Source: JANMDR01 sp031376425 (lineage in GTDB: Bacteria; Pseudomonadota; Gammaproteobacteria; Burkholderiales; Usitatibacteraceae). Taken from it: a stretch of 22,387 nt of DNA. Shown piece by piece: positions 21,986 to 22,387 of the stretch; position 1 is the first letter of the stretch, and each line of letters opens with the position of its first letter. The position numbers and the translations under genes are program-made. The notes below the pieces were generated by a model. That model saw only the letters and a program-made list of their open reading frames with translations, did not search any database and was not told the DNA's origin. The stretch covers positions 1-22,387 of the forward strand of contig JANMDR010000114.1 of NCBI GenBank assembly GCA_031376425.1, read 5' to 3'.

Positions 21986-22387
21986 TTACTTAATCGTTAC
22001 CCAAGCCGTTTCTAACCAATTATCTGGCCGATGCATTACGGTTACTTTTTTGCTTGATGCCCACGGAATCATTTGGCGGTGCAATGGAATATGCAGCACT
22101 TCATCATGGTGTAGTTGCATGGCTTTATTGATGAGTTCTTGGCGTACTTGAGGATTCATTTCACCTTCGGCTTTATCGATCAAGTCATCCAAGGCAGGTA
22201 CTTTATAATTGCCACGGTTGTACTCGCCTGCACTGGCAGTGCGGCTATGCAGCACCGGTTTTAAAGTAAACATAGCGTCGGTGGTTGAGCCACCCCAACC
22301 TAGCAAATACATGCTCGTATCTAGATTTTGGGTTTTCGGGAAGTAGTTAGCTTTGGTCATCGCGTTTACTTTTAAAGTGACGCCGAT
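21986..22387 (-). CDS. ABC transporter substrate-binding protein, peptide/nickel family (C-terminal part)
   Basis: The C-terminal 133 residues of a family-5 solute-binding protein (DppA/OppA-like), the periplasmic receptor of a peptide-type ABC importer. Visible: IGVTLKVNAMTKANYFP at the window edge, MYLLGWGGSTTDAMFTL, YNRGNYKVPALDDLIDKAEGEMNPQVRQELINKAMQLHHDEVLHIPLHRQ, and WLETAWVTIK at the end. The 'GW..D' region, 'N...Y..P..D.L...A' and 'R..L...A...I..D....PL' are typical of the family. The open frame continues past the right edge with no start. The preceding part and any permease genes lie outside. Substrate cannot be told from this fragment. Confidence 0.9.
   Translation of the reverse strand: MGVTLKVNAMTKANYFPKTQNLDTSMYLLGWGGSTTDAMFTLKPVLHSRTASAGEYNRGNYKVPALDDLIDKAEGEMNPQVRQELINKAMQLHHDEVLHIPLHRQMIPWASSKKVTVMHRPDNWLETAWVTIK

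Noticed and set aside
1..22387. CRISPR array, tRNA, rRNA, transposase or prophage genes
   Set aside because: No regularly spaced repeats, tRNA cloverleaf, rRNA sequence or transposase/integrase motif was recognised on either strand.

Overview
The window reads as chromosomal DNA of a Gram-negative proteobacterium of moderate G+C content, most likely a betaproteobacterium. The evidence is the frr-pyrH-tsf-rpsB block, a lipobox lipoprotein, a phosphatidylserine decarboxylase and a complete aerobic phenylalanine/tyrosine ring-cleavage operon. The assignment rests on gene content and protein style only; no rRNA or tRNA gene is present to confirm it.

Layout. Bases 1-3280 hold the translation block on the minus strand: rpsB (S2), tsf (EF-Ts), pyrH (UMP kinase) and the start of frr. 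There is a consensus-like rpsB promoter, a structured rpsB leader, an rpsB-tsf hairpin terminator/attenuator and a tsf-pyrH terminator. Bases 3387-6542 hold a SAM-dependent methyltransferase, a two-helix membrane protein with a Bro-N-like segment, an unknown membrane-anchored acidic protein and a small lipoprotein. Bases 6643-11301 are one tight plus-strand operon, hpd-hmgA-fah-phhA-yqaA. It converts phenylalanine via tyrosine, 4-hydroxyphenylpyruvate and homogentisate towards fumarate and acetoacetate, and has a 27-bp palindrome just upstream. Bases 11361-12085 encode a HEPT/MNT toxin-antitoxin pair.

Bases 12160-18459 are the most intriguing part. They encode phosphatidylserine decarboxylase (with HGST instead of LGST), a class-III PLP aminotransferase with a hydrophobic N-terminus, a small His-rich membrane protein resembling the Mpo1/DUF962 lipid dioxygenases, and an 892-residue protein fusing a PHP metallophosphoesterase to a GT4 glycosyltransferase. 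I propose, as inference, that these form a membrane-lipid modification module. A weak Pho-box-like site lies between the last two genes.

Bases 18460-21720 look like an acquired patch: five short unrelated genes, all on the minus strand, with a degenerate 58-bp integron attC-like site between two of them. At the right edge (21986-22387) is the C-terminal part of a peptide-type ABC transporter substrate-binding protein, with a strong terminator.

Four short palindromes with a shared core (close to CCTAAATA followed by a G-rich arm) sit at gene ends across the window and look like a family of terminator-like repeats.
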